DNA of 64,000 bases. It comes from Streptomyces sp. D2-8. Lineage in GTDB: Bacteria > Actinomycetota > Actinomycetes > Streptomycetales > Streptomycetaceae. The notes below the pieces were generated by a model. It searched no databases and was not told the DNA's origin. It saw only the letters and a program-made list of their open reading frames with translations. Location of the stretch: positions 620,001-684,000 of the forward strand of contig NZ_JAAHBP010000003.1 in NCBI RefSeq assembly GCF_023184515.1, in the 5' to 3' direction. Below, piece by piece: positions 1 to 9,435 of this stretch. The first letter of the stretch is position 1. Each line of letters begins with the position of its first letter. The translations under genes were made by a program, and so were the position numbers.

Positions 1-1803
1 CGTGCGGTGTCCATGGCGCGGGCCCGTGACACGTTCGGGCTCGCCCCCGCGATCGCCGACCTGCGGGCCGAACTCGCGGAGGCGATCGGAACGGAAGCGG
101 CGGCCGCCTACCTCTTCGAGGAGCTGACCAGCGGCCCCGACGGCTTCGTCATCAGCGGCAGCACCCGCACGCTGCTCGACAAGTTCCGCCGCACGATGGG
201 CACGTCGGCCTACGACGACGACCTCACCGCCCTCGCGGACCCGGCCGCCCGCCGACAGCTCGTCGAGGCGTGGCTGACCTCGTACACCACCGCGACCGGC
301 ACGGACCTCACCGCCGGCGACCTGGCCGAGGCGGTCGCCGCCGAGCTCTGCTCGGACCTGCCCCGCTACGAGTCCGACGCGCCGCTGACCGAGACGGTGG
401 AGGGTCTGCTCGGTGCCCACCCACGCATGGACGGCCGCAGGCTCACCGTCCGTGTCGACGAACTTCTCGCCCGTACACGGCAGTTCCGTGCCCGCGAGGT
501 ACCCGCCCATCAGGCGTACCAGCGCCGCCGCGCGGCGCTGGTGGCCGCCGAGCGTTCCCGGATCCGGCTGGACGAGTACCGGCCGCGCGTGATGTCGGCG
601 TTCGTCCGCAGCCGGCTCATCGACGAGGTGTACCTCCCGCTGCTCGGCGACAGTCTCGCCAAGCAGATCGGTACGACCGGTGATGCGAAGCGCACCGACA
701 CCGGCGGCCTGCTGCTGCTCATCTCCCCGCCGGGCTACGGCAAGACCACGCTCATGGAGTACGTCGCCGACCGCCTCGGCCTGATCCTGGTCAAGGTCAA
801 CGGCCCCGCACTGGGCCACGCCGTCACCTCGCTCGACCCCGCCGAGGCGCCGAACGCCACCGCCCGCCAGGAGGTCGAGAAGATCAACTTCGCGCTGGAG
901 GCGGGCAACAACACCCTCCTCCACCTCGACGACATCCAGCACACCTCGCCCGAACTGCTGCAGAAGTTCATCCCGCTGTGCGACGCGACCCGCCGCATCG
1001 AAGGCGTACGGAACGGCGAGCCACGTACCTACGACCTGCGGGGCAAGCGATTCGCCGTATGCATGGCGGGCAACCCCTACACCGAGTCCGGCGGCCGGTT
1101 CCGCCTCCCCGACATGCTCGCCAACCGCGCCGACGTGTGGAACCTCGGCGACGTCCTGACGGGGAAGGAGGACGCCTTCGCACTCAGCTTCATCGAGAAC
1201 GCGCTCACGTCGAACCCGGTCCTGGCCCCCCTCGCCGGCCGCGACCGAGCCGACCTGGAGTTGCTGATCCGCCTCGCCGAGAACGACACGACGGCCCGCG
1301 CCGACCGGCTCGGCCACCCCTACGCCCCCGCCGAACTGGAGCGGATCCTGGCCGTACTGGGCCACCTCCTGAGGGCCCGCGAGACGGTCCTGGCGGTGAA
1401 CGCCGCGTACATCGCCTCGGCGGCCCGGTCCGATGCCACTCGGACGGAACCGCCCTTCCAGCTCCAGGGCTCCTACCGGAACATGAACAAGATCGCCCAG
1501 CGCATCCAGCCGGCCATGAACGATGCCGAACTGGCCGCGCTGATCGACGACCACTACACGGCCGAGGCCCAGACCCTCACCACCGGAGCCGAGGCCAACC
1601 TCCTCAAACTGGCAGAACTGCGCGGCACCCTGACGGACGAACAGGCTCTGCGCTGGGACGAGTTGAAGGCAGCCCACGTCCGCGTGCAGTCCCTCGGCGG
1701 CCCGGAGAGCGACCCTCTGACCCGCGCGGTCGCCACGCTGGGCCTGCTCGCCGACCGCGTCGCGGCCGTCGAGACCGCGATCAACCGTGCCACCCGGCCA
1801 TGA
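1..1803 (+). CDS. C-terminal part of a large AAA-type 'DNA repair ATPase'-like protein (5' end outside window)
   Basis: The frame is already open at base 1, so this is the 3' part of a longer gene; the first in-frame start inside the window is GTG at 7. About 600 residues are visible. A Walker A loop (PPGYGKTT, about residue 240) and a Walker B strand ending LHLDDIQH (about 305) mark a AAA/MoxR-like ATPase. An Arg-rich segment and a helical C-terminus follow. I recall similar ATPase modules at the C-terminus of 1600-residue Streptomyces proteins annotated as DNA repair ATPases; that name is from family memory and the activity is unproven. A 203-base gap separates it from the NfeD gene, so co-transcription is uncertain. 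Confidence 0.75.
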   Translation, partial: RAVSMARARDTFGLAPAIADLRAELAEAIGTEAAAAYLFEELTSGPDGFVISGSTRTLLDKFRRTMGTSAYDDDLTALADPAARRQLVEAWLTSYTTATGTDLTAGDLAEAVAAELCSDLPRYESDAPLTETVEGLLGAHPRMDGRRLTVRVDELLARTRQFRAREVPAHQAYQRRRAALVAAERSRIRLDEYRPRVMSAFVRSRLIDEVYLPLLGDSLAKQIGTTGDAKRTDTGGLLLLISPPGYGKTTLMEYVADRLGLILVKVNGPALGHAVTSLDPAEAPNATARQEVEKINFALEAGNNTLLHLDDIQHTSPELLQKFIPLCDATRRIEGVRNGEPRTYDLRGKRFAVCMAGNPYTESGGRFRLPDMLANRADVWNLGDVLTGKEDAFALSFIENALTSNPVLAPLAGRDRADLELLIRLAENDTTARADRLGHPYAPAELERILAVLGHLLRARETVLAVNAAYIASAARSDATRTEPPFQLQGSYRNMNKIAQRIQPAMNDAELAALIDDHYTAEAQTLTTGAEANLLKLAELRGTLTDEQALRWDELKAAHVRVQSLGGPESDPLTRAVATLGLLADRVAAVETAINRATRP

Positions 1804-2006
1804 GGGAGGTGGGCTCGTTTTCCCGTAGCAATGTTCGCCAGTCAGGTAAAATATGTGCAAAGGCAGAAAAGTCGATTGAGTGGCGGCCCTCTCACTTCGG
1901 CTCGTGCGGCAGGGTTTCTCTCCCCAGGGGTATCCGGCCGTCTTCTGTCGGAGTCCAATGGTGGAAGTCACGCCCTCCCAACCCCTACCGGTCAAAGGGG
2001 CACGCA

Positions 2007-2438
2007 ATGGATCCATGGCTGATCTGGTTGATCATCGCCGCCGTCCTGGCCGTGGCGGAGATCTTCACCCTTACCGCAGCGCTCGGAATGCTGAGCGCGG
2101 CCGCGTTGGTCACGGCGGGGTCCGCTGCGGTCGGGCTGCCGCTGCCCTTCCAGTTCCTCGTATTCACCGTCGTCGCAACCGTCACGGTGATGTTCGTGCG
2201 CCCCATCGCGTTGCGTCACGTGCTCCGGCCTCAAGTGGCGCGATTCGGAGTGGACGCGCTGGTCGGCAAAGGCGCCTACGTCGTTACGGAAGTGACGGGC
2301 CAGGGCGGCAGAGTCCGCATCGACGGCGAGGAGTGGACCGCTCGCCCCTACGACGAAACGCTGGTGATCCCTTCGGGAACGACTGTCGATGTCATAGAGA
2401 TCAGTGGCGCCACCGCGATCGTCTACCCCAGGGACTGA
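2007..2438 (+). CDS. NfeD-family membrane protein
   Basis: This 143-residue protein has two hydrophobic segments (about residues 3-30 and 45-70) followed by a small soluble beta domain with the pattern G-V-DALVGKGAYVVTEV and EEWTARPYDE. That is the NfeD C-terminal OB-like fold. NfeD proteins usually partner SPFH/stomatin proteins in membrane microdomains. The next gene, only 4 bases downstream, is an SPFH protein, which supports the call. The start ATG at 2007 has a purine-rich AAAGGGG about 8 bases upstream. The AT-richer upstream gap (1804-2006) may hold its promoter. Confidence 0.9.
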   Translation: MDPWLIWLIIAAVLAVAEIFTLTAALGMLSAAALVTAGSAAVGLPLPFQFLVFTVVATVTVMFVRPIALRHVLRPQVARFGVDALVGKGAYVVTEVTGQGGRVRIDGEEWTARPYDETLVIPSGTTVDVIEISGATAIVYPRD

Positions 2439-2442
2439 AACC

Positions 2443-3480
2443 ATGGACACTTCGGCGTTCTTGATTGCAGGATTGCTCGTCGCGCTTTTCGCGGTCTTCA
2501 CCGTGGTGCGCGCGGTCCGCATCGTTCCCCAGGCGCGCGCTCGCAATGTCGAGCGACTCGGCCGCTACCACCGGACCCTGAACCCCGGCCTCAATCTTGT
2601 CATCCCCTACATCGACCGCGTTCACCCGGTGATCGACCTGCGAGAACAGGTCGTCTCCTTCAAACCGCAGCCCGTCATCACCGAGGACAACCTGGTCGTC
2701 GAGATCGACACCGTCCTGTACTTCCAGGTCACCGACCCGCGAGCGGCCTTCTACGAGATCGCCAGTTTCCTTCAGGCGGTCGAGCAGCTCACCGTCACCA
2801 CCTTGCGCAATGTCGTGGGATCCATGGATCTGGAAAAGACCCTCACGTCCCGGGACACCATCAACAGCCAGCTTCGCGGCGTGCTGGACGAGGCCACCGG
2901 CAAATGGGGGCTGAGAGTCAACAGGGTGGAGATCAAGGCCATCGACCCTCCGCAGTCCATCAAGGACGCGATGCAGAAGCAGATGCGGGCCGAGCGGGAC
3001 AAGCGAGCCGCGATTCTCGGGGCCGAAGGGCAACGCCAATCGCAGATTCTCACCGCTGAAGGCGACAAGCAGGCCGCGGTCCTGCGCGCGGAGGGCAATC
3101 GCACCGCCGCGATCCTCCAGGCCGAGGGGCAGTCCCGGGCCATCGACGAGGTGTTCCAGGCCGTGCACCGCAACGATCCCGACCCCAAGCTGCTCGCCTA
3201 CCAGTACCTCCAGACGCTGCCCCAACTCGCGCAAGGCTCGGGGAACAACTTCTGGGTGATCCCCAGCGAGATCACCTCCGCACTCCAGGGCGTGTCCCGC
3301 GCCTTCACCGAGGTGCTGCCCCAGTCGCCGGCCACCCGCGAGAAGCCCTCCGACGACATGGCTGCCCAGGCCGCCAGCGACACGGCCCAGGCCGCGGAAG
3401 CCGCCGCCGCGGCCCTCGCCGACGCAGCCAGGGCCGATGGCGTCACCTCCGGCGCCCTCCCGCCCGACACCTCTCGCTGA
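2443..3480 (+). CDS. SPFH/band-7 (stomatin-like) protein
   Basis: The product is 345 residues. One N-terminal membrane segment (about 5-25) is followed by a band-7 domain (about 25-200), including RLGRYHRTLNPGLNLVIPYID and the ITEDNLVVEIDTVLYF region. Then comes an Ala/Glu/Arg-rich coiled coil with repeated AEG motifs (about 190-240) and an Ala-rich tail. This is the stomatin/HflK-like organisation of membrane-scaffold proteins, here expected to oligomerise on the inner face of the membrane. It starts 4 bases after the NfeD stop, and the two are almost certainly one operon. The gene is slightly less GC-rich than its neighbours in places. Confidence 0.93.
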   Translation: MDTSAFLIAGLLVALFAVFTVVRAVRIVPQARARNVERLGRYHRTLNPGLNLVIPYIDRVHPVIDLREQVVSFKPQPVITEDNLVVEIDTVLYFQVTDPRAAFYEIASFLQAVEQLTVTTLRNVVGSMDLEKTLTSRDTINSQLRGVLDEATGKWGLRVNRVEIKAIDPPQSIKDAMQKQMRAERDKRAAILGAEGQRQSQILTAEGDKQAAVLRAEGNRTAAILQAEGQSRAIDEVFQAVHRNDPDPKLLAYQYLQTLPQLAQGSGNNFWVIPSEITSALQGVSRAFTEVLPQSPATREKPSDDMAAQAASDTAQAAEAAAAALADAARADGVTSGALPPDTSR

Positions 3481-3636
3481 CGAGGGTCGGCCATGACCGG
3501 GCACACCCGTCCAACTCGCCGGTCACGTACGGCACCGCACAGGTGACCACCGGGCCGACGGCCGGACGCCTTACGAACCCCTTACGTGGGCCGGAACGTG
3601 CCGGGCCGGGTTTCCGCGCCTCCCTACCATCGCCGC

Positions 3637-4287
3637 ATGGCGACCTTCCGTAAGACCTGTCTCGTCACGGCCGCGCCCCTGGTGCTGGCCGTGGCCGGCC
3701 TAGCCCACCCGCACGGCCTCACCCGGGCGACGGCCGCCGAATGGGAACAGACGCACATCCTGCTCCTGCCGGTCTTCCCGCTGCTCACGATCGGGCTCCT
3801 GGTGCCTCTGTGGCAGCGCCCCCGCCGCGACACCACCGGCGTCGCGACGCTGGTCGCCTGGGTGGCCGCCTTCGGCTACGCCGCTTTCTACACCGGGCTC
3901 GACGCCGTCGCCGGCATCGCCGCCGGCACCGCGGTCGCACACGCCGACGAGGAAGCCGGCCTGGGGCCCGTGAAACGCCCGCTCTACGACACGGGCGAAG
4001 CGCTCGGGCAGATCGGTGCCTACGCCCTCATCGTCGCGGTCCTGGCCACGGCGGTCGCACTGTTCCCCCGGCACGGCCTCCGCGTCATCCCCGGCACGGC
4101 TGTGCTCCTCGCCTCGGGCTGGTCCTTCGTCGACAGCCACATCTTCTGGCCGCGCGGCGTGTACACGATGCTGGGCTTCGCCTTGGGTTTCGCCCTCCTC
4201 GGCTGGGGTGCCGACAGGAACGCGATCGGTCGGATCTCGGAATCCCGCAGCTCCAGGACTACGGGGCGCCGCCCATCTCCGTCGTGA
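3637..4287 (+). CDS. Multi-pass membrane protein of unknown function
   Basis: The 216-residue product has a signal-like first segment and about six hydrophobic stretches. There are conserved-looking His/Trp positions in the first third and a charged C-terminal tail. I do not recognise the family. The start ATG at 3637 lacks a Shine-Dalgarno sequence, but TACCAT lies at 3625-3630, exactly 6 bases upstream. That is the spacing of a -10 box for a leaderless transcript. The 3' end overlaps the convergent TerD gene by 29 bases. Confidence 0.7.
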   Translation: MATFRKTCLVTAAPLVLAVAGLAHPHGLTRATAAEWEQTHILLLPVFPLLTIGLLVPLWQRPRRDTTGVATLVAWVAAFGYAAFYTGLDAVAGIAAGTAVAHADEEAGLGPVKRPLYDTGEALGQIGAYALIVAVLATAVALFPRHGLRVIPGTAVLLASGWSFVDSHIFWPRGVYTMLGFALGFALLGWGADRNAIGRISESRSSRTTGRRPSPS

Positions 4288-4786
4288 ACACCGCGGGGTC
4301 GCTGTCGAAGCCTCGGAGCAGCTCGTGAAACTCCCATGCCGCGGAGGCATCGCGGGTGAACTCCGCGACGGTGAGGGCGGTGAACGGGGCGACCTGCGCG
4401 AAGTCGTCCTTCAGCAGCTCCTTGTAGCCGTCGACCACCAGCACCCCGGCGTTGGCGAGGTCGCCGAAGGTCTTGGGACCGCTGTTCTGGTGGATCGCCA
4501 CACCCACGACCACACGTGCGAAGGAGGAGGCGAGGCGATCGAGCTCCAGAGTCATCACTTCGACATAGCCCAGACCCTGACCGGTCTGGCTGTGCCGGCT
4601 CATGTTGATGGTGCCGTCCGGCGAGCGGCTGTCGAAGTGGACGACGTAGACCGGCCGTCCGTAGGGGGCGTCCGCCGAGTAGGTGGCGGCGATGATGTCG
4701 AGATGATGAGGTGGCTGATTCCAGTGGCTCGGGTCCCACTTGAGCCGAACCTCGACCTTCGACACCCTCTGACCGCCGCTGCTCAC
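4259..4786 (-). CDS. TerD-family protein
   Basis: The 175-residue product matches the TerD/CABP fold. It has an N-terminal strand VEVRLKWDPS, a central segment on charged/phenolic side chains ending in the VVVGVAIHQ strand, and a C-terminal DDFAQVAPFTALTVAEF segment. TerD-like proteins bind calcium and are common in Streptomyces stress and membrane-response loci; the acidic calcium ligands are less regular here than in canonical TerD, so binding is uncertain. I chose GTG at 4786 because GGAGAGG lies 10 bases upstream; an in-frame ATG at 4807 lies before that ribosome site. The gene ends inside its convergent neighbour. Confidence 0.75.
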   Translation of the reverse strand: MSSGGQRVSKVEVRLKWDPSHWNQPPHHLDIIAATYSADAPYGRPVYVVHFDSRSPDGTINMSRHSQTGQGLGYVEVMTLELDRLASSFARVVVGVAIHQNSGPKTFGDLANAGVLVVDGYKELLKDDFAQVAPFTALTVAEFTRDASAAWEFHELLRGFDSDPAVFTTEMGGAP

Positions 4787-4943
4787 CGGATCGCTACCTC
4801 TCCACATCGGACCATCACCCAGACTCCCCCCGTAGGGTCAAGTATGGCTCCGGGCCATCCCGTTGAAGCCCGGCACGGCCGGCCCGTCCCGACGGGGTGG
4901 TGTCGTTGCCGGTGAGGGCGAGGAGAGCGTGCTCGTGGCCCCG

Positions 4944-5213
4944 TCAGAACCTGTCCGACGGCCGGCCCACGAGGAAGGCGATGAGGCAACCGGCGAGCAC
5001 CGCCCATGCCAATGCCGTGGCCCCCGCCTGCTGCCACCCCGTCACGGCAACGGCCGCGGCTGCCACCACCCCGGCCGTTACGGCGGGGCGGCTGGTGGCG
5101 AACGCCCACTGTCGCCGGGTGTTGCCCGGCCGGCGTACCTCGACGATCGCGGCCCTGATCACCAGCGCGGCGACCACGATGACAACGGGCAGCACAGACC
5201 CGGCGCCGTTCAC
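4944..5213 (-). CDS. Small two-to-three-helix membrane protein
   Basis: The 89-residue product has hydrophobic segments near residues 6-20, 45-60 and 65-80, and an Arg-rich loop between the first two. No family is recognised. The frame runs up to ATG 5291, but the GTG at 5213 overlaps the stop of the small upstream frame as GTGA, which suggests translational coupling. I therefore prefer this start. It lies downstream of nhaA on the same strand and could be its operon partner. Confidence 0.5.
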   Translation of the reverse strand: MNGAGSVLPVVIVVAALVIRAAIVEVRRPGNTRRQWAFATSRPAVTAGVVAAAAVAVTGWQQAGATALAWAVLAGCLIAFLVGRPSDRF

Positions 5214-5326
5214 CGGGCGCCGCTGGAGTGCTGCATGAGACGCGGGGCGATGACCGTACCGGGCGGCGGAAACAGACGGGGTGGCGCCCACTCGGCGACG
5301 GTGAGCCCGTTCAGAGCTTCCCTCAT
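5210..5326 (-). CDS. Possible 38-residue protein between nhaA and the small membrane protein
   Basis: This short frame (ATG at 5326) encodes a Pro-rich peptide containing LTVAEWAPPRLFPPPGTV. Its stop overlaps the next GTG start as GTGA. The frame can be extended to 5446, inside the end of nhaA. No good ribosome site is visible for the ATG. It is listed because the stop-start overlap is typical of real coupled genes; otherwise it is unsupported. Confidence 0.3.
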   Translation of the reverse strand: MREALNGLTVAEWAPPRLFPPPGTVIAPRLMQHSSGAR

Positions 5327-5369
5327 CTCGGCATCGTGCACCTGCTGCCCGTCGGTGTCGAGGGCCGGC

Positions 5370-6686
5370 TCAGCCGCCGCCCGTGGCGCCGCCGCGCCCA
5401 GGGCTGGTCTGCTGGTAGATGTCGGGGATGCCGTCAGCATCGTCATCCCGCGTCTCCTCCTCCCACAGGCGGCGGTAGATCCCGTTGCGGCGCTTGATGA
5501 GCAGCGACGCCAGGACCGCGGCGATCAGCGAGCCGAGCAGTACGGCCGCCTTGATGTGCTCGGATTCGGCCGGGTCGGGGAAGGCCAGTTCTCCGATCAG
5601 CAGGGCCACGGTGAATCCGATCCCGGCGAGCACCGCCAGGGCGAACACATCGGCCCAGGCCAGGTCGGGGTTGAGGCGGGCCCGGGTGAAGCGGGCGGCG
5701 AGGTAGGTGCCCGCGAAGATGCCCAGGGTCTTACCGGCCACCAGACCCAGCACCACGCCGAGCGGCTCCGGCTGGGTGACCACATCGGCCAGTGACGCCG
5801 TGGAGACCGCGACGCCTGCGGCGAAGAGAGCGAAGAGCGGTACGGCCACCCCCGCCGAGAAAGGGTGCAGCAGATGCGAGGTCCGCTCGGCGGGTGAGGC
5901 GTCTTCGCCCTTGTCACGGGTGGTGCGCAGGATCAGGCCCATCGCCACCCCGGCGACGGTGGCGTGGACGCCGGCGTTGTACATCAGTGCCCAGATGGTG
6001 AGACCGAGCGGTACGTACCACCACCAGCCGCGCACCCGGTAGCGCTGGAGTATGTAGAAGACGACCAGCCCGGCGACGGCTCCGCCGAGCGCGGCGAAGT
6101 TCAGATCGCTGGTGAAGAAGACCGCGATGATGAGAATCGCGCCGAGGTCGTCGACGACGGCGAGGGTGAGCAGGAAGGCGCGGAGGGCGGAGGGCAGGTG
6201 GGTGCTGAGGACGGCGAGGACCGCCAGGGCGAAGGCGATGTCGGTGGCCATGGGGACAGCCCAGCCCTCAAGGCTCCCCCCGCCGGCGGTGGCGACGGCG
6301 GCGTACAGGGCGGCCGGCACCACCATGCCGCACAGCGCGGCGACAACCGGCAGCGCGGCCGTGGCGGGCGTACGCAGCGAACCCACGACCAGCTCTCGTT
6401 TGAGTTCGATCCCCGCGACCAGGAAGAAGACGCTGAGCAGTCCGTCAGCGGTCCAGTGTTCCACCGACAGGTCGAGACCGAGGGCGCCGATGCCGAAGTG
6501 GAAGTCGCGTATCTCCTCGTAGACGCCGCTCCACGGGGTGTTCGCCCAGACCAGCGCCACCACCGCCGCCGCCAGCAGGACCAGTCCGCCGACGGTCTCC
6601 GTCCGCAGCGCCTGGGCCACGGCGGTCCGTTCCGGCCACGGCAGCAGGCCGAGGAAGGTGGAACGCTCGCGCGGGGCAGCAGCCAT
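5370..6686 (-). CDS. nhaA: Na+/H+ antiporter NhaA
   Basis: The 438-residue product is a full NhaA. Eleven to twelve hydrophobic segments are visible. The paired aspartates lie in LAVVDDLGAI (the ion-binding site, equivalent to Asp163/164 of the E. coli protein), and a preceding MATDIAFALAVLA segment fits the discontinuous helix. The acidic tail after the last helix (WEEETRDDDADG) is longer than in enterobacteria. It exchanges external protons for internal Na+ in pH and salt homeostasis. ATG at 6686 is preceded by GGAGG at 8 bases. Upstream (6687-6920) is a non-coding gap before the lipase remnant. Confidence 0.97.
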   Translation of the reverse strand: MAAAPRERSTFLGLLPWPERTAVAQALRTETVGGLVLLAAAVVALVWANTPWSGVYEEIRDFHFGIGALGLDLSVEHWTADGLLSVFFLVAGIELKRELVVGSLRTPATAALPVVAALCGMVVPAALYAAVATAGGGSLEGWAVPMATDIAFALAVLAVLSTHLPSALRAFLLTLAVVDDLGAILIIAVFFTSDLNFAALGGAVAGLVVFYILQRYRVRGWWWYVPLGLTIWALMYNAGVHATVAGVAMGLILRTTRDKGEDASPAERTSHLLHPFSAGVAVPLFALFAAGVAVSTASLADVVTQPEPLGVVLGLVAGKTLGIFAGTYLAARFTRARLNPDLAWADVFALAVLAGIGFTVALLIGELAFPDPAESEHIKAAVLLGSLIAAVLASLLIKRRNGIYRRLWEEETRDDDADGIPDIYQQTSPGRGGATGGG

Positions 6687-6920
6687 AAGGAAACCTCCGG
6701 GGCATCGGCATGAGGGCATACGCCCCTTCGACGCCGACCAGACTTCCCGGCACACCCCGCGTGCGGCGCCCGCCCGGGGGCGGTTGCTGACGCGTTCCGA
6801 ACACCCTAACCGCCGGTGCCGGATCTCACCAAGGGTCCCTTCACCTGCTGTGACGCAGGGCGCGCGATGCCGGACACCCCAAGGCGCGGGTGGCCCGCCC
6901 TGCACTGCCGGACGACTCGA

Positions 6921-8030
6921 TCAGCGCTGGAAGGGCATCGTCCAGCAGTTGGACGTGGTCGGTTTGCCCTCCAGACGGTCGGTGAGCCAGGAGATCGCCG
7001 CGCCCTGGTCGGCGATGAGAGGGGCGAGGTGGTTGGTGAGGATCCTGTCGCCGAGGTTGGGCAGGTCGACGGCCTGGTAGGTGACGTTGCCGCCCTTGCG
7101 GCACCAGTCCACGGCCAGTTGGCGGGCCTGGCCGTGCGGAACGATGTCGTCGTGGATGCCGGTGGCCAGACGGACGGGACCGGTCGGCTTGAGCGTCCCG
7201 ATGCGCTGCTCGTCGAGGACGGCCTGGGCGCGGGGTTCGGCGGCGATGACGTCGGCGACGGATGTGCCGCTGGTCGTCCACGCCGTGCTCCGGGTGAAGC
7301 CGTAGCGGATGACGGCGTCGCCGACGCACATGGTCGACGTGTCGGCGAGTGCCTTGCGCCCGGCGTCGTTGAGGTTCGCCTCGGCGACGCTGCGCAGCTC
7401 GGGGTAGGTCTGGGAGAAGCCGTTGATCGCCCAGCCCAGGGCACTGACCAGAGCGCTCCCGTCGATCCCCTTCATGACCGAGGTCAGGTCGGCGGGCGGC
7501 GCACCGGCGTAGGTGCCGGTCAGTTGGACGTCGGGCGCGTAGCCGGGCTGGAGTTCGGCCGCCGACGCGCTCGCGCCGCCGCCCTCGCTGTAGCCGTACA
7601 GGCCGACGCGGGATGCGGAGGTGAGGGACGTGCCGGGGAGGGCGCGCGCGGCACGGACGGCGTCCAGCACCGCGTGCCCCTCGTCCACGCGGTTGACGTA
7701 GGTGTGCAGACGGTCGGTGGCGCCCAGGCCGACGTAGTCGGTGACGACGACGGCCGCTCCGGTGGCGAGGAGACGGTGGATCGCCAGGTTGTCGTAGCCG
7801 ATGGACAGGGTCTCCCCGCTGACGGTGAGCGGGTGCTGCAGGGCGAGCGAGGGCGCGCACTGGTCGCCCTGGCCCATGGTCCCCGAGGCCACCGCCACCA
7901 AGGGGCGGGGCCCGCCGCCCTCCCACTTCGCCGACGGTTCGATGTAGGCGCCGGTCACCGCGACGGCCTGGCCGCTGGAGTCGGTGGACTTGTACATCAG
8001 GCGGGTGGCGGTACCCGGCAGCGGGGGCCT
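6921..8030 (-). pseudogene. Secretory lipase (LIP family) lacking its signal peptide; 3' member of a three-gene mosaic
   Basis: From PLPGTATRLMYKST (about 8025) to the stop at 6921 the frame matches the LIP/triacylglycerol lipase family. It shows the nucleophile elbow LYGYSEGG, an acid residue in TGIHDDIVPHG and a late His in LTNHLAPL. Cys pairs typical of secreted actinobacterial lipases are present. What is missing is the N-terminal signal peptide and the first 30-50 residues: upstream DNA belongs to a deacetylase gene in another frame. The first usable ATG is at 7997, overlapping another frame's stop as TGATG. A cytoplasmic product is possible, but secretion should be lost. Confidence 0.7.
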
Positions 8031-8684
8031 CGGCGCGGACCAGGTCCGGGTGGGCGGCGACGTTCTGGCCGACCGTGAAGAAGGTGGCCCGGGCGTGGTG
8101 CTGCGCGAGGTAGGTCACCAGGCTCGCGGTCTCCGGGGCGGCGGGTCCGTCGTCGAAGGTCAGGGCGATGCAGCGGACCCGCTTGCAGTCGGTGTCGTCG
8201 TCGCCGGGCGCCGTGTGCGTCGGCGCGACGGCCGTCGGCGTGCTCGTCGCCCCGAGGCCGAGTGAGCGGGAAGGCCGTACGGTCTGCCGCTGGGCCCGGC
8301 TGCCGAAGGCGGACAGCCAGGGGGTGACCGTCGTCTTGGAGAGGGTCACCACGTAGGAGCCGGCCGCGGCGGCGCCCACCTGGCCCCGGCCGAAGACCAC
8401 CCGAAGCCCGCCGTCCGAGGTGAAAGCCATGTTGTCGAGGAGGGCCGTGAGCTCCGACTGATCGGCGAACGCCTCGTCCACCGTGTCCGCGTCCGTGCCC
8501 GGGCGTCCCTTGAGCCGGTCTTTCAGGGCGGTGACGAAGGCGTCCCGGGAACCGTCCGCGACGAGTGCGAACGCGGTGCGGTACGCGCCGGCCTTCCCGT
8601 CGTACCAATAGGTGTGACTGATCAGTCCGCTCCCGGCGGCGGTGCTGTCCTGGGCGCTGAGCCGGACGCCGAGGAACCCGCTGC
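8031..8684 (-). pseudogene. RsiV-domain / polysaccharide deacetylase fragment, both ends missing
   Basis: The middle frame encodes an RsiV/DUF3298-like domain (SGFLGVRLSAQDST, SHTYWYDGK, then VDEAFADQSELTALLDNMAFT). A linker leads into the start of a NodB polysaccharide deacetylase domain: CIALTFDDGPAAPETASLV, then ARATFFTVGQN. The domain stops after HPDLVRAEA, where homologues go on to the GNHTWSH metal-binding motif. Sequence then switches frame into a lipase. The N-terminal signal/anchor is also missing, because upstream DNA encodes an XRE-nSTAND1 protein in another frame. I read this as a deletion remnant with no enzyme activity. Confidence 0.65.
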
Positions 8685-9301
8685 CACGCCAGCATGCTCG
8701 CGGCCAGCGCCTCCGCGCCGTCCCCACCGTCGCCTCCGTTCCTCGGAACGAGCGCCCGTTCGTGCGTGCGCGCGGGCTGCTCACCAGGGGTGAGCACCCG
8801 GATCACCGCCGGGCGGCCGGCGCCCTGCGTCTGCCGCAGAGCGGGGATCAGTCCGGCCCGCAGTAGGGACGACTTGCCGCTGCCGGAGGGACCGGACACG
8901 ACCGCGAACCGGTGCGCGCGCACCAGGCCCAGCAGCTCGCCGACCTGCTTGTCCCGGCCGAAGAAGAGATCACTGTCACCCGGTTCGAAGCGGGCCAGCC
9001 CCCGGTACGGTGCCCGCTCCCCGGCCGAGGACGCCCGGACCTCCGCGTCCGCCTCCCGCCAGCGCCGCTCCCACTCGTCGGGGTCGGCGTCCAGTACCTG
9101 GACGTACGCCCGCAGCAACGCGAGCGAGGGCAACTGGTCGCCGGCCGCCGTCTGGGACAGCGCGGTCGTCGAGTAGCCCGCCCGCTCGGCCATCTCCCGG
9201 TACGGCGGCTTTCCCGCCTTCTCGCGCAGCAGGCGCAGGTCGTGCGCGAGCCGCTGAACGGGTCCTGCGTCGGGGTCCACCGGTTTTTCGCGTCGTCCCA
9301 G
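8685..9301 (-). pseudogene. XRE-nSTAND1 (WD40-type) regulator, N-terminal fragment
   Basis: The frame encodes an XRE helix-turn-helix (VQRLAHDLRLLREKAG to ALSQTAAGDQLPS), then the nSTAND1 P-loop GPSGSGKSSLLRAGL after GLARFEPGDSDLFFGR. Homologues continue for about 1000 residues with the rest of the ATPase and WD40 repeats; here the frame leaves the family after AASMLAWQ (about 8684). Related proteins begin with Met-GRREKPVDP; at that place this gene has CTG (9299-9301) with GGAAGG 9 bases upstream. So the start codon appears mutated, or a rare CTG start is used. A fallback GTG lies 7 codons downstream. Confidence 0.65.
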
Positions 9302-9435
9302 CGGGCGGTACCTTCCGACTTTCCGAGACGGCCTTGATCGAGCACCCAACCCAAGTTCGGCTGCCGCTTCGAGGCAATTGCGGCCCAATCTGCGGACGCG
9401 ACGCCGATGCGAAGGCGCCTCCGGCCGGTGTCGCC

